Positions 1-13,203 are shown, counted from the stretch's first letter. The stretch: 64,000 nucleotides of DNA from Eonycteris spelaea (GCA_003508835.1 PUFA01000162.1:3472001-3536000); one strand, 5' to 3'. Numbers and translations: made by a program. Notes: a model not told the origin generated them from the sequence alone.

Positions 1-165
1 GGATATATTACTTAACTTATCTGGACTATCCTTCTGTATCTGTAAAATTGGGGTAAAACTAGTCTCTGTCTTGAAGGATTATTGAGATTATATAAATTAA
101 TATTTGTGAAGTGCTTACAACAGTATCTTGTTCTTAGTGAACATTATACTGTTTATTAAATAAGC
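1..165 (+). repeat. MIR SINE, cut by window edge
   Basis: The stretch follows the 3' two thirds of a MIR: the CTGTAAAATTGGGG core, then GGATTATTGAGATTA and a GTGCTTACAACAGT block in consensus order. The tRNA-like head lies outside the window. Divergence is high, as expected for this old family. Confidence 0.6.
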
Positions 166-379
166 AAAATAAGGAAATTTCTTCTTAAGCCTTTTCTTTC
201 ACCTCAATGTTTTCAGAAAGCATTTGTCTTTTTCTGCCTACTCCTTCAGATTTTATTGGTTTTGTTTCTTTGTAATAGATTTCAAATGACCTTTTTAAGT
301 TTGTAATTTCTCCCTCTTATCTTGGATCAGATATTTAAGACTCTCTTGCCACAACTCTTTCTTTGCTGAGACTGAATAA

Positions 380-650
380 TAAAATAAGTAATAATGGTAA
401 TCATTGATAACCCTACTTGATCACATCATTAGGAGCCAAAAATGATACCAAGAACTTTACCTAAAGTCTCCTTTAATCCTCATAAAAATCCTATAAAGTA
501 AGTATAGCGATTATCCTCACATTAAATAAGAGACTTGAGAGATTAAGCCACTTTCCCAAGATCATACAAGCAGTGGCAGAGCCAGGCTACAAACTACATG
601 TGTCTGAAGCTTTTTATCACCACAGTCCCTCTTTTTACTCAGGAAGATCA
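380..650 (-). repeat. MIR SINE, near full length, antisense
   Basis: On the plus strand the order is ACTTTACC, TTAATCCTCATAAAAATCCT, CCTCACATTAAATAAGAGAC, AAGATCATACAAGCAGTGGC and AGCCAGGCTACAAACTAC. This is the reverse complement of the MIR consensus. The head-proximal end is diverged. Confidence 0.7.
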
Positions 651-796
651 AAAAGTCGTCTTACCTTTTGATTAGTCACCTTCTAAGGAGATGCTACTGT
701 TGTTGATGATGACAATAATATTAACAAAGAAACAGTTAAAATAGCTGCTCTTTCCCGAGAGCCTACTATAGTCAGGCACTTATTCTTATATAGGCC

Positions 797-1112
797 TATT
801 AAATTAATTAAACAAGAAGGCCATTAGGTGAGGTGGCTTTTAAACCAATAAGGCCTACCTGTGCAAACGAAAATCTAAGCCTGTAAATGCCTCAAGGTTA
901 CAGACTGGACACCTAAGGACAACCAATCACAGGCAACTAGGCTTTAAGCTCTAGCCAATCAAACAATTTCCTTTCTTTGAGCACTTTCCCCCAGTTGATC
1001 TCCTCTCTGCCCAGTGTTCCTAACCGCTTCCAGTTTGGCACTGACCAATTTGAATCAATAAATGCTCAAATAAACTCAACATTTTTAGTATGCCTCAGTT
1101 TATCTTTTAATG
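797..1112 (+). mobile_element. Retroviral LTR, same family as the one near 63.5 kb
   Basis: It shares several blocks in the same order with 63434-63782: AAGAAGGCCATTAGGTGAGG, AGCCAATC/AGGCTTT boxes, CTAACCGCTTCCAGT, a region with AATAAA-type signals (AAATAAACTC), and a GCCTCAGTTTATCTTTTAA end. The polyadenylation-like signal near the right end puts it in plus orientation. I cannot name the family. The sequence just to the right is not a clear primer binding site. Confidence 0.6.
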
Positions 1113-1314
1113 GGTATTAAAATAACTTTTTAGTGTCAGAATGGAGCTGCTCTTGCCCAGGGTGCCACTTCAGCAAATGGGAAACTTAGATATCTAACTT
1201 TTCTGTCAAGGTAAATGCTTCACTTGACCAGAAACCCAGTGCAGCACGTCCTCAAATAACCTTGTTTCCATCAATGTCATTTGATTAGTGAGGGGGAAAA
1301 AAAAATCAGTTCAG

Positions 1315-1590
1315 GCAAGGTTCACTGTCAGTGTGGAGCTCACATGTTCTCCCCACATCTGCGTGGGTTTTTCTGAGGATGCCAGTTTCCTCCCACATCC
1401 CCAAACTGCGCACCTGAGGTGAATCGGCATGTCTAACTGTCCCACCTGAGGGAGTAGGTGTGTGAGTGCGCTTTTCGGTGGAAGAACCTCCCATGCAGGG
1501 TGGGTTCCCCGCCTTCTACCCTGAGCTGCCAGGGGATGCTTCAGCCATCTGTGACCCTGACTGGAATAAGTGCGTTGGGAAATCATTTTC
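1315..1590 (+). repeat. Ancient interspersed repeat with a widespread vertebrate motif set
   Basis: The ordered motifs ACATGTTCTCCCCACATCTG, GTTTCCTCCCACATCC, GTGAATCGGCATGTCTAACT, GCAGGGTGGGTTCCCCGCCT and TGACCCTGACTGGAATAAG match a repeat tail I remember from many vertebrate genomes. I do not recall its formal name. Open frames on both strands here are by-products of its GC-richer composition, not genes. Confidence 0.5.
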
Positions 1591-2262
1591 TTACTTGTTT
1601 TTATAAATCTTTCTTAAGTATCTGTATAGTTCACATTTATTTCAATGTTTAATATATTAGAATTGTGTTGGGTCTTTATTTAGAAGCTTAATGATGGTTT
1701 AGTGACCAGAAATAAGCTGTGGGAACTGACTCTTGTTTATATCAATTGGCCTGCAGTGAAATTGGTTTTGTTATATATCATTTCACTTAAAGTCACAGTT
1801 TCCAAGAAACTGTCACAATGCTAAGTGAGGACCCGCTGTATATTCAGTCAGCCAATTCCCAAACCAGCTCTGGGCCTTTTCATCCCAAACAAGGGTTGAC
1901 TTGTGGCCCAGCCATTCAGGCATTTTCTATCTGTCTCTTCGTTGTTCTTTATTTTATAACAGCCTCTTGCCTTTCACCCCATTTTGCAGTACTCTGAACT
2001 CCTGAGAAAAGAGACTGCCCACTTCACAACGTGTTAAAAAAGTTTATATCATCTAAATATCTTCTAACACTTTTTTACAGCCTTTGGTGACAAAGAATGT
2101 CCAAAGCTGACTGCTTACAGACTGTGGACAAGGAGACAGGCAGGTGAGTCCTTTACCCTTATAATTCACTCTCCCTCTCATCATTACCAGGGCCTTGGGT
2201 GAATCACTCTCAAATTGAGCTTTGTCCCTGTGTGCAGCTCTCTGATCCAAACTTGATTTAAA

Positions 2263-2281
2263 TGTGTGTGTGTGTGTGTAC
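2263..2281. repeat. Short (TG)n microsatellite
   Basis: About nine TG units, followed by a short alternating ACATATATGTATATAT stretch. Confidence 0.9.
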
Positions 2282-2689
2282 ACATATATGTATATATTTT
2301 GTTGTTATTTGCTTATTAGTTTCCAGTGAGATCCTGAGGAACCAACAAAGGTTCTGGGTTTATTAAAACTCCCAGCAAGGTCTGGATCCTAGGAAGTTTC
2401 CAGAGTTTGTTAAAGTTTCCAGAAAGTTCTGGGGTCCCAGAAAGGCTCCAGGATAGTTACATTGGGAGTCTACAGTGGGAGGCACTCTTTAGAGACTCAC
2501 GAAGCTTCATCTTTGGGACTTGGGAGGAAAATAAAAAATTTAACTGTTTTGACCATCAGAATTTTAATCTAAATAGTCACAGGAACTATTAAAAGCCAAT
2601 AGGGAGTTCACTACTATAAAGAAATCTTCTCATGAAAGAAACAATAGATCTGTAGCTAATGGGAATCTCAGAACTAATTTGCCTGAGTT

Positions 2690-4130
2690 TGGTAGGTAGT
2701 GTCAATTGAACCTATTTTATGACCAACTCATCCTAAAACAAAAGATTATAAGACTGACATGCCTCCTATTTCTCCCTGTTATCCTCCTTTACCTGGGGAC
2801 TCAGAATCTACTGATACTCTATCTCAATTTCCTTACCTCTCTGGAAAAACTATAGGACCATAAGCAAAAGACTGCCAGGTTAATATCTTACAACTGCAAC
2901 AACGCCAAAGTCAGAAATCTAAAACACCTAGGCCTCCTGCTTTGCACCCCCTTAGGAGGTTCATCAACAAAACACTGGCCTAGAAACCAGTGTCCCAGTG
3001 GAAATCAACTGGGACCCTGGAGAAAAGATTGTCAAATCCTTTCACACCAACTCGAACATCCCATATCTGCCTTGGAAGGAAGTCCCCCATATGGCCCCCT
3101 CCCAGGATTGAGAGGACTCTGAAGGACTCTCCAGTAAACAGATAGCAGTTATTCCTTTAAACGGTCAAGGAAAACTAAAATTAAAATTAGTGGAAAGCCT
3201 TGACAAATTCTGGTAGATATTGAGGCTACACTTTCTACCCCATTACTTGGGAGCCTGCAAATGGGATCCTAGGAAAATTGGCAGAAGCTGGCAAAGAATA
3301 AGAATTCTTTGGAGTTAGGTCTCTTGGATCACTGTGGTGCCTATCAAGAGAGAAACCTAACAGCTGTTGTTCTTTTCCAAATCTAGACTCTCCTGAATTT
3401 GGTTTTGGTATATCTGTTGGTCGTTAATCCTTTCTCTCCCGGGGACAGGTATTTTCTTCTTGTTTGTTTTGTTTTGTGTCCTGAGAGCTTGGTTTAGCTT
3501 TCTGCCTGCCAAGGGCATGCAGGTTGTCCATTCTTAGTATGCAGACAGCTCAACTGTCAGGTTGGGGGGCCAAATATGGCCAGACATAAATGTGGGTTGC
3601 ACTCTATGTACAGTTAAGGTCTCACTGACTGTTGCTTTAAGTCTTTCTTTTCCCTCTCTTTGGAAGTGACTGAATCTTGGGAGGATAGTATGTTTTGCAC
3701 CCTTTTGGGGGACACCTCTTTTGTCTACAGGGTCATTCCATACTGCATACTGTCAGGAATATTTACTATTTGTTCCAGCTGAAGCCTTACAAGATATTTA
3801 AACTAATTTTTTTAAGTAGCTCTATGGTCACAAGTTGGCCACATTGGAAACTGATATTCAGAGCTTGATAGAAACTTTTTTGTACCTTCTCCCTAAATTA
3901 AAATGGAATTATGTACCCGGGGGTGGGGGGAGGGCATTCTAAAAACAAATAGCTCTAAATCTAGAACATAGAAATCTTTTGGTTTCTATCTTAGTTGAAG
4001 ATCTCCCTGATATCAAGAAACAAATTGAAGAGAATATAGTTGGGTGGGTGGATCAGCCCCTGGAGATCATTCAGGTTGCCACCCAATTCTCTGAGTAATT
4101 AAAAACAATTGTCCTACAAACTGAGTAGAA
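2690..4130 (+). mobile_element. Degraded endogenous retrovirus, gag and protease-like pieces
   Basis: Conceptual translation of about 2760-2980 gives a proline-rich Gag-like stretch. A piece at about 3150-3240 resembles the start of a retroviral protease with its active-site neighbourhood altered. A piece at about 3980-4090 resembles a gammaretroviral capsid segment. All are broken by stops and frame changes. The capsid-like piece lies downstream of the protease-like piece, the reverse of normal order, so the locus is rearranged or is two insertions. An LTR of uncertain relation lies 1.6 kb upstream. No intact retroviral frame remains. Class I (gamma-like) is my best guess. Confidence 0.45.
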
Positions 4131-5734
4131 TTTGTTACATAGATCTGTCTTTTTTCAAGTATGACATATTAATTCTACTGGGCTTTCTCAATGCTATTCC
4201 ATAGCATTTCGAAAAAAAAAAAGTTACTGTTGAACATATGTTAATGTATGTAGGTTTATATGTCTAGATTCAGAGAAATCTAAAGGATAATATTCTCAGG
4301 TGAAGTGGTATATACTAATAGAATGACAAATCTTGCTAACAAGAGTCACATATTGTGCTTTTTTCCACTTATGAGTGTAAAAATCAAGAAGACAAAGTCC
4401 AATAGATGGAGGCCTGTCTTTGCTCTTATAGTAAGGGGAGGGAGAGGTAAAAGAATATAGTTCTAATTTATTGTTTTCTTAAAGCGTTAATATTCATCTT
4501 TACTGCCAGGAATGCTTGTGAAGCTCTGTCACTATAATTTAAAAATGCTTTTGAGGAGGGCTCCACACTGTCTGCTCTGAAATGGGACCTTGCTATTCTT
4601 ATTTGCAAACTGTCAGCATGAGGCAGGAACTAAGCATCAGTAAGATTTGCTTTTACAAAAATGTAAAGTGATTGGAAAATCCTAAACATCTATAAGTCCA
4701 ACTTCTTATACTCCTTATAGTGCTGCTTCTCTTGTGCCTTATAAAAAGAGCATAGCATCCACTGGGGATTTTTAGGCATTGTTTTTTGACTTTTTTTTCG
4801 CAGATGATTTATTCAAGTGCTGCATTTGTAGAATTAGTTTATAAATGTAGGTTATAAGAGAATCAAATAGCATTACAAAAAGTTGTTTTCTCTCCCACTC
4901 TTAAAAGTTTCCATTATATTCAAAATGAGATCCTTCTGATTGTTTTCCCCATTTCAAAACACTAGAAAGCCATAAGAAACAATCAATGTTATACTAAACA
5001 AGGACTAAATAAAAAAGATCTATCTTACTAATTATTTGGTATCTCCATTGCATGTGTGGTCTTCTCAGTATTTACAAAAGCAGGATAACTTTCCCAGTCT
5101 CTTATGCTGTAGTCTCCCAAAAGTGCTCATTTGGAGACACTGTGCACACAGAGTGGGAAGGAAACACTGAGCAACAAGTTATAGAAATGAAAAAAAAAAA
5201 AAAAAACTGGGCAGCTCAATCTTGGTAATTATAGGGCACTGCTGAAACTTGGATCCACCAAGGCTTATCTTGACTCATTTCAAATGTTTATTAGGCCAGA
5301 TGCGTGTTGTTTGTGAGAACTATACATTTCAGGAAGTGCAGCCTTTGAATTGGCTCTGTGGGATCTGTTCACATCCATTCTCTATCAGACAGCTTTCTGC
5401 AAAGTTTATTCAATTGAAATATGTCTCATGTACAGAGAGGCAGAAGCTGGGAAGCACAAAAAGATAGGCATTTACCATTATATCCACATTGGAAAAACAT
5501 TCCTGGCAAGTGACTGATATTTAATGAAATTCTAGTCTGCCATGAGAATTGTTTTCCAGAATAAAGGATGCTTAATTATCTGCTGTTTATGAAGCCTTAA
5601 TGTCTTTTCCATCATCCTCTATTTCCTTTTCTGCCACAATATCATGCAAATTAACTGTCACATTGGCCAAAAACTGCTAATTTCCATGTGAGGTCTTAGC
5701 AGGAATTCTGTCTTTTATCTAATCAATACTTTTT
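4131..5734. other. No gene recognised, AT-rich
   Basis: Contains short A-runs (about 4210 and 5190-5207), but no convincing coding frame or repeat family that I can name. Confidence 0.5.
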
Positions 5735-5875
5735 GTTCTCTCTGTTCCTAAATTTCCTCATCTGTAAAATGGGAGTTTGGTAGTAATAGCTCCTACCTCA
5801 GGATTGTAGTGAGAATTAGATGAATTGGTGGATGGGAAGTGCTTAAAATGATGTCTAGAGTAAGTAAGTAAGATG
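5735..5875 (+). repeat. MIR SINE fragment
   Basis: TTTCCTCATCTGTAAAATGG, then TAATAGCTCCTACCTCAGGA, TTGTAGTGAGAATTAGATGA and GAAGTGCTTAAAATGATG are the central and 3' MIR blocks in consensus order. Confidence 0.75.
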
Positions 5876-6935
5876 GTGTCTCTTTCTGAGCAGAGTAAAT
5901 AAATGGGTGCCTGGAGCAAAGGAAAGAAAGGCAGACCAAGGAGCATAGCATTTGCAAGGTTCAGAAATTTAAAGTGTGAGATGTTTGAAAAGTTGTAGGA
6001 TTTAAGGAAATCAGAGCTCTGGGTTCACATCTCCAACCTGAGGCTGTGGTTGTAGTGGAAATGCAGACAGCTCATGGAGGAATCTTAGCTTATGAGTCCA
6101 CCACTATGTTTTTTTTCCCCCCCATGAAGAAACCACACACAGAGCATTTACTAACATTTATCATAATCAGTGCTCTTACTTGACTTCATAATCTTTTTTA
6201 TTTTAAATCATGGCAGATTTTTAAAAATATTTAATCTACTCTAGCTCTTGGTACATTTATTCAGTTGTGTCTCTTTTTATTGTTTACAGCCTTTAAAATT
6301 GTATTTATAATCTTTTAAATTATAAATTTAATTAATATAATTATGTTTTGTTTGTTTGTTTTTATCAAAAACCATGCTTATGAAAAAGCCCAATAGTCCC
6401 TGTGTAGGAACAGGTGAACCAACATTTCTCCTAAAAAGAACAACTAGCCTGTTTCTTAATGGAACCTCGGGAACCTGTTTGGAACAATGCACAATTTCAT
6501 GTTTCTCAGGCCTGCCTATGAGGAAATCAGTTACATAAAACCTATGATTGCCAGCACCATCAGCCCCGCGCCCCTGCCCCACTTAATTAACAGCAGGAAC
6601 TGTGACCATGCTGGGTGGAGGCCCCTTCATATGTTTAATTTAAAGCAATGTTTCCCTACCCCCAAACACAAGGTTGTTTACTCTGGTTTAGGGAAATGAG
6701 AAAGAAAGACAATGTGGGGAAATTTTCACAAAGCTATCTCTTTTTTTAAATTTAAAGAATAATAATATACTCTGAAATCATGATGTTTTCTTTATTGTTG
6801 AAATCTCATTCCTTTAATGAATTGATGGTGAAAAGATGATAGTAATTAAAAATGTTATTCTGATACCTTTATGATACCCTTGTCTTTTCATTTTTTTACT
6901 GTTCGGTAAATTGCAAAATTCTGGGATCTCCTATT
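5876..6935. other. No gene recognised
   Basis: Low-complexity A/T tracts at 6190-6360. A slightly GC-richer patch at about 6540-6630 carries CCCCGCGCCCCTGCCCC. Overlapping short frames on both strands there do not look like any family I know. Confidence 0.45.
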
Positions 6936-6939
6936 CTAG

Positions 6940-7752
6940 AGAATAACCAAATAGTTCTAAACCAATTATGAGACTTCTTGGAGGAAGGCCTAATAGGGAT
7001 GCTGCTAACAAAATACAAAATAGAAGTCTTAGCAGCTGTGCCATAATAAAAAAATATAATTGGTCTCTGCCCCCAATTCTTGACAAAGACCTCCTAAAAC
7101 TCTTGTAATTTACTGAGTAATGAGAGTAATAGAAATATCTTACACACATCTCCTAAATCCCTTGTAATTTTCTGGGTCATAGGAGCATCTTTTATTTCAA
7201 AGAAGCTACTCTTGGTGGGTACCTGGATGGTGGCTGGTCACCTCTGAGTAGAGGTGAGGAGCTGGAGATTGAGTTAGTAAAGAATCATACCTACATGATG
7301 AAATCTTCTTAAAAATCCCTAAGTTAGAGTGCTTCTGGATTGGCGATTTCATCCACATGCACACCCCAAATCCAGGGGGACAGATGCACCTGCACTCAAG
7401 ATCCTTTCAGACCACCTTATGTACCTCTTTGTATTCATTTATATCCTTTATAATAAATTGGTGAACATAAGTAGTGTTTTCCTGAGTTCTGTGAGCTATT
7501 ATAGCAAATTATTGAACTTGAGGAGGGAATTGTGTGAACTCCCAATTTATAGCCAGTCATGCAGAAATATGGGAGGTCAAGGACTTGTGATTGGCATCTA
7601 AATCTTGTGCCCTCAACCTGTGGAGTCCATGTTAACTCCAAATAGCTACTGTCAGAATTGAATAGAATTTTAGGGCACCCAGTTGGTGTCTGAAAGAATT
7701 GGTTGGTGTGGGGAGGAAATGGAAACACATTTGGTGTCAGAAGTATTATGAG
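6940..7752 (+). mobile_element. ERVL-type LTR (family uncertain), plus orientation
   Basis: The ordered blocks GACCTCCTAAAACTCTTGTA, TTCTGGGTCATAGGAGCATC, GATGGTGGCTGGTCACCTCT, TATCCTTTATAATAAATTGG, GTTTTCCTGAGTTCTGTGAG, AATTTATAGCCAGTCATGCA and CATTTGGTGTCAGAAGTATT match a common mammalian LTR from memory. The AATAAA within the block supports an LTR polyadenylation signal in plus orientation. It is old and diverged, and no internal retroviral sequence adjoins it. Confidence 0.55.
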
Positions 7753-7859
7753 TAGAGAAACAGTTTCTTATCCTTTATTAATTTTAGACAATCACCATTT
7801 TATTACATCTCATAATTTGGAGTCAGGGATTAGGACAGGACTCAACTGGGTATTCTTCT

Positions 7860-8240
7860 GTTCCATATATCAACTAAGATGCTTGGTGGTACTCAGCTGG
7901 TGTTTAGACTGGTCTTGAGCATCTAAGACAGCTTCACCACATTCTGGTAATTTGAGGGGGATTACTAAAAGGTTAGAATCAGCTGGGACTATCAACTGGA
8001 GTATGTACCAATGGTCTCTCCACTGTGGTAGTCTCACAGTAGTCAGATTGCTTACATGGCAGATCAGAACTCCAGAGAGTTTCAAGAGCCTGAGGAAGTT
8101 GCAAGTCTTCTTGATAATCTAGCCTCAGAAGCACAGGTTGTAACACTCTATATTGGCCAAACAGGTTACTAAGGCCATCCTGGATTGAAGGGGAATTAAA
8201 CTCCCCTCAAGGGGAAGAATAGTAAAGAATGTGTAGCCCT
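7860..8240 (-). mobile_element. MaLR-type LTR fragment, antisense
   Basis: The right part (TATATTGGCCAAACAGGTTACTAAGGCC followed by GGGAATTAAACTCC) parallels 47800-47870 within this window (CTATAGGCCAAGGAAGTCAC, GGGAGTTAAACTCC), so both are copies of one repeat. The left part is weaker. Confidence 0.4.
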
Positions 8241-11200
8241 CTTTAGTTGACCACAGAAGTTAATATTCATGTAACTATTAAAATCCTCCAGTTATTTTTG
8301 GAGATACTGATAAAGTTTCTAATATAAGCAAGTAAACATTTAAAGACTAATCAGGTACTTAGTTGCATCATTATTGTATTGTGAACTGATGGTAGGTATA
8401 TAAAACTAGACCTTTGTACTGAAAAATATTACTCATAGCTCAAGATTTTAGCAATTTTGAATTGAGAGTGCTTACTTAGTTCAGCCATCCGTTGAATGTT
8501 TCTAAATCATATGTTACTATATATTACCACTCAGTATAAACTACTCTAGCAGCACAATGTGAGAATCATCAAAAGAATGATGTTCATTTAGACAAATGAT
8601 TAAAATGTTAGATGTACATTGACCAGTTTCAATCACTATATCAAGACACATATTTTTGGAAATATATCAGTTAAAAAAAAAAAGAAAAAAAGAAAGAACG
8701 CTTTGGAGGTGTTGCCATAGTGAGTTGGGAAAAAGATGGAGACCATTGAGAATATTTAAAAACCCAGCCCTTGAATATTCTACTATTTTCTCACTTTAAC
8801 ACAGTTCCATAAAATACAAATAGCAGTTTTATTGTTGCTCATCTGTTGTTTTACAAGCTTAATGTTGGCAGCAGTTAGGATCATGATGCAGTCAGCATTT
8901 TCAGGCTGGCATGCACAAAAACATTAGATCCGAGAAGAGAGGCTCAGCTTCACTGATATCCTGTAGTGTTTTGTTTCGGGAAATGCCATGCTGGTGATTA
9001 TAAAGGATGAAGTCATATATTTCTACCAACCACATCCTACCATTATGGTAATTCTAATTGTAGTGAGCTGTGGAATCAATGGAGAGAAAAAAATAACTTC
9101 CTTCCAATAAAATAAGAAACAAACAAAATAAAACTTTAAATGCTTGGCTACCTTTGCTAATCACATAACATTACAAAAAAGGTGTATTATGATACTTGAA
9201 GAATAAATAGTAGATATACTATATTAGTTTTTAATTTGCGTTTTCTCTGAATTTATACAAAGCAATTATCAATGTTATTATCAACATCATTGTGTTGTAT
9301 GAAGTTATTGCTGCAAGACTCACTGGTTGAGGTTAAGCAATCTCAAAAATTTGTTAGGACATCGATTAGTCTGTGACAAATCATGTTGCCTTTTACTAAT
9401 TAGAATGCCATTAACTGCTTCTCTACCAACATATACTCTTCTGCTATGGACAGCCTATTTTATGCATTTTTCTGACCAGTAAAACCACAAAATTAGAATT
9501 AATAGTAAAGTTAGGACCCCTACGAGATTCGTTGCCAATAGCAGAATCAATATTTGCCCAGTGCTTGGTTTAATAAGAAGATAGATACTTGCCTTACCAT
9601 GGTGTGATTTTTGCAAGGGGTCCATTTCACAATATCTAGTTCATAAACAAAGAGAAGGAATCTCCCTTTCTTATCAGGCCCATGATAAAAATAAAGTATC
9701 ATTTTCACTCATTCAATAATTTCTTTCCAGTCAGTAATATGTGCAAAGTATTGTTCTAGTATAGGGATTAAAATGATGAGTGAAAATGTCTATTAAACAA
9801 GAGGTTTAAAGTCAAAAGGAAAATATGTTCATATAAATAAAGTAAGTGGCAATTTTATCCTCTGTGAGACTTTTGCTCAATTGAGACTTTTAAAATATTT
9901 TTCTTCTTAAATTTTAAGAATAATCACTTGAGCTACTCTTTCAATGGTTTACTATCTGGAAAAATAAATTAAACCTTGGTTCATCATGTTTGAATTGCCA
10001 TAAATTCTCAATTCCAAGTCACTGAATTTAGCTACAAGACTCCAATAGAGTAGAGTAGTATTGTTTTTTACTTAAAACATTTCATCTTCAACAGGAATCA
10101 AGCTAGTTGCAATCAAGTAGGCTTCTAATAAGAAGGTATATTTTATCCATATTGAATTTTGAACCTTGTATTTGTTCTGGGATTAAACACATAAACTATT
10201 ATAAATGAAAGGAACCTGTGCAATTAGAATTTTGAAGTGGTTCGATAGTAATATATCTGAAAATGTGCTGTTCAGAGATGCTTGGTGATGCGTGAAGAAA
10301 GTTATTAGTGTCACAATGGGAGGAATCTATTTTTGACTCTGACTCCTATCCACAAAAGAGAGCCAGTGTAACCCTCCCCTTTGCTGCATCATGGGAACAT
10401 CCTCAGATCATGGCAGAAATTACAGTATCATAAAAGAGCTGGGGTTGTTCTATCATAAAAGAGTGAGCAGACAGAAATCTTTCCTTTGGTAACAAGTAAA
10501 ACTTGTTAAAACTGCCAGCATTTTATTCAACATATTGGAGAGAATCAAAACTTTACAGAATCATTTACTAAAATGGAACATAGAGTGAATTTGAAAATGT
10601 TTATTTCCCTAGAATAGAACAGCATGGATCATAGAAGATTGGAAACTGAATGCAGAGAAATGTAGATCTTATTACAATTAGAAACTATTTCCTTAGTCTG
10701 AATTTCCATGGTTTCTTTAGTGTGGAGAAAATAAAAATTGTCTTCAAACCCTAGGATAAATAACACACACACAACACACACACACACGCACACGCACACG
10801 CACACACACGCAGACACGCGTGCACATACACATTTTATTTCAATAGAATTCAGGGGATAAATGGACTGAATTTCCTAGAGAATTTACCTTTGGTCCCAGG
10901 GCCGTATGTTAGGAGTGTTTTGACAAGGCAGTGGAGCATCACAATGGAGTCACACAGACGATGGAGATACTTTGATTTATGTGATGTGGCTCCTTTCAAG
11001 AGAACCAATCAAATTTCAGTAGAATGAATGCACAAGACTCTTCTCTCCAATAGATGTGTTCTATGGAAATAGAACTGTGGAAATAAAGCAGGAGATGCAG
11101 AAACAGAAATGGTAATTTATAATGGAGAAAAACATAGGAAGTTAGAGAAAATATGGAGAAGGCTTTGGGTTTAAGAGTAAGAGACTGAATATGCATAAAT

Positions 11201-12902
11201 ATCTCATTCCAGAATTCTGGTTCCATCATTTCTAATAAATCCTTAAGCGTCTACGTACTATCTGGATTAAAAGACTTCTACCAAACTAGATGAAGTCAAT
11301 CAACTGGAATAAAGATTCTAGTACCCAGAGTATGGCAACCCAGCAAAGTAACAATATTTCCCATTTTCTCTTTAAAAAATATCTACTAAATTCTACATTA
11401 CCATTTTAAATTGCAAGACATCCACATGCATGCCTAGATGGGCAAATTCTTAATTATGTAGAAAGATTTAGCATTCCTTCAAAACCTAGTATTTTATCTT
11501 GCAATATTTTGGTTGTATTTCCTTGCTTAGCTGACCTCTGGTTGTGCAGTCTCTTGTACTTATTTTTGCATATTAACCTAACTTACAAGACATTTCTACC
11601 TAGCCTACTTTTATTTTTCTGAACAAGGAAACACAGCAAAAATAGCAAGACGGTATATGAGTAAATTAAAGAATTATTTCAATAAACATGTGTTCATAGT
11701 CTACTAATGGCACACACTGTGTGTCCAAAAAGTCAGAGATATTCTTTAGGGGTACAGGGAGATTAAACAATACTGGTACATCTTCAACTCCTTTCAATCT
11801 TCTGGATCTAGTGTTGCCGATTATACAAAGAAGATAGTACATGTACAGGTGCTGATGTGTTTGGATTATATAGACATGCCCTAATTGTCTATAGAGATGA
11901 TTCATTAAGGTTTGAATAAGTGTGATTTAACATAAACATGTAAGGCAAACTAAAAGAGTATAAGTTCTTTCAGTCTGTCAGAACCCATGTACCCTACCCC
12001 AAGGCAAATAAGATGAGTGCCGAGGCCTTGACATTGCAAGGGTCTGACTCTCTAAACATAAGAAGCATTCTTGAAAGGAGAAAATATGGGTTTTTTCCTC
12101 TTCACTGAAACTAATGTAGTTCGTAGAAACTATATACTCTGTATAAACATTTCCAGTTGTATTTTTTCAGAGGAAGTTTTATTTTGCAGGTTATTTCATA
12201 CGTAAAAACTATTGAACTAGACAGTATTGATATTTACCTTAAGGAATGAAACAGACATTTTATGAAAAATGCAACAATTTTGCAAATTTACCTCAGTCTG
12301 AACTGATGAGAGTACCTCCATGGACAAATAGACCAATCAGATGACAAGCACACTAAGCAGCACAGCTGAGCCTCTGACAACATTGGCCCCCCACAGCTCC
12401 TAGTGCATGGTAACTAGATGAGGCAGTAGCTGTGGTATTATATAGAGAAAAAATGTGAATTACTTGCGGTTAGTAAGTGATAATAGACTAATTAGGTTCT
12501 GTCCATTATAGAGATGTTTTTGAGTGGAAGAGGATTCAACAATGACAGAAGATTTGAAGACAAAAGAGAATTTTAGAAAAATATAACTGCCTTATGATTT
12601 TTACCTACTTCCAGACATACTTTCATTTGTCCTGAATTTTGGTCCGGAAAAATTATTAAGAAATTGAGCCTGTACATACACTCATATTTGGAAATGTGCA
12701 TCAGAGGGTGCAAAGCACACAGAACACAATATATTCTAAAATTCATAGAATATTACTTAGTGATCCATAGTTAGGCAGCACAGTAGCCCTGAATAGATGG
12801 TTCATGCCAGAGGCCTCGCAACTTACTAATATTGCAATGTTATATGCCATTATACTATTGTTTTTGTGCTTGCTTTCTACAAGATTTGGGGTGTAAGATA
12901 CA
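8241..12902. other. Long AT-rich stretch with no gene recognised
   Basis: Only a CA microsatellite and a possible L2 end near 9700-9790 (CACTCATTCAATAATTTC then AAGTATTGTTCTAGTATAGG) stand out in 4.6 kb. Open frames are short and in AT-rich sequence. I see no splice-flanked exon or conserved protein motif. Confidence 0.5.
10762..10826. repeat. Imperfect (CA)n microsatellite with ACGC interruptions
   Basis: CA units are interrupted by ACGCAC steps, giving several CpGs in an otherwise CpG-poor region. The reverse frame translates to a Cys-Val repeat, which is only a shadow. Confidence 0.95.
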
Positions 12903-12910
12903 TGATAGAC

Positions 12911-13203
12911 CAGTGCTGTTCGATACAGAAGTCAGTATCCACATGTGGCTACTGATCACTTGAAATATGCAAAGTCCAAATTAAAATGTGCTTTAAGTGT
13001 AAAATACAAATGAAATTTTAGAGATTTAGTATGAAACAAAATGTAAAATATCTTGTTAATGATTTTTATTACATGTTGAAATTCAATATTTTGATTATGT
13101 TGAGTTAAAATATAATATTAAGATTAGTTTCATCTGTTCCTTTTTTCTTATAGAAAATTTAAAATTTAATACATTGCTCATATATTTCTATTGGACAAAG
13201 CTG
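12911..13203. mobile_element. Non-autonomous hAT (Charlie-like) transposon with target duplication
   Basis: The left end reads CAGTGCTGTTCGATA. The reverse complement of the right end reads CAGCTTTGTCCAATA, an 11 of 15 terminal inverted repeat. The flanks are TGATAGAC (12903-12910) and TTATAGAC (13204-13211), an 8-bp target duplication with one mismatch, the size used by hAT transposases. It is too short to encode a transposase. A second, diverged copy is at 51865-52170. Confidence 0.8.

Noticed and set aside
7435..7728. 97-codon minus-strand open frame
   Set aside because: It lies wholly inside an LTR read on the other strand and shows no protein motif.
10629..10817. Open frame with a Cys-Val repeat
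   Set aside because: Translation of the CA microsatellite, not a protein.
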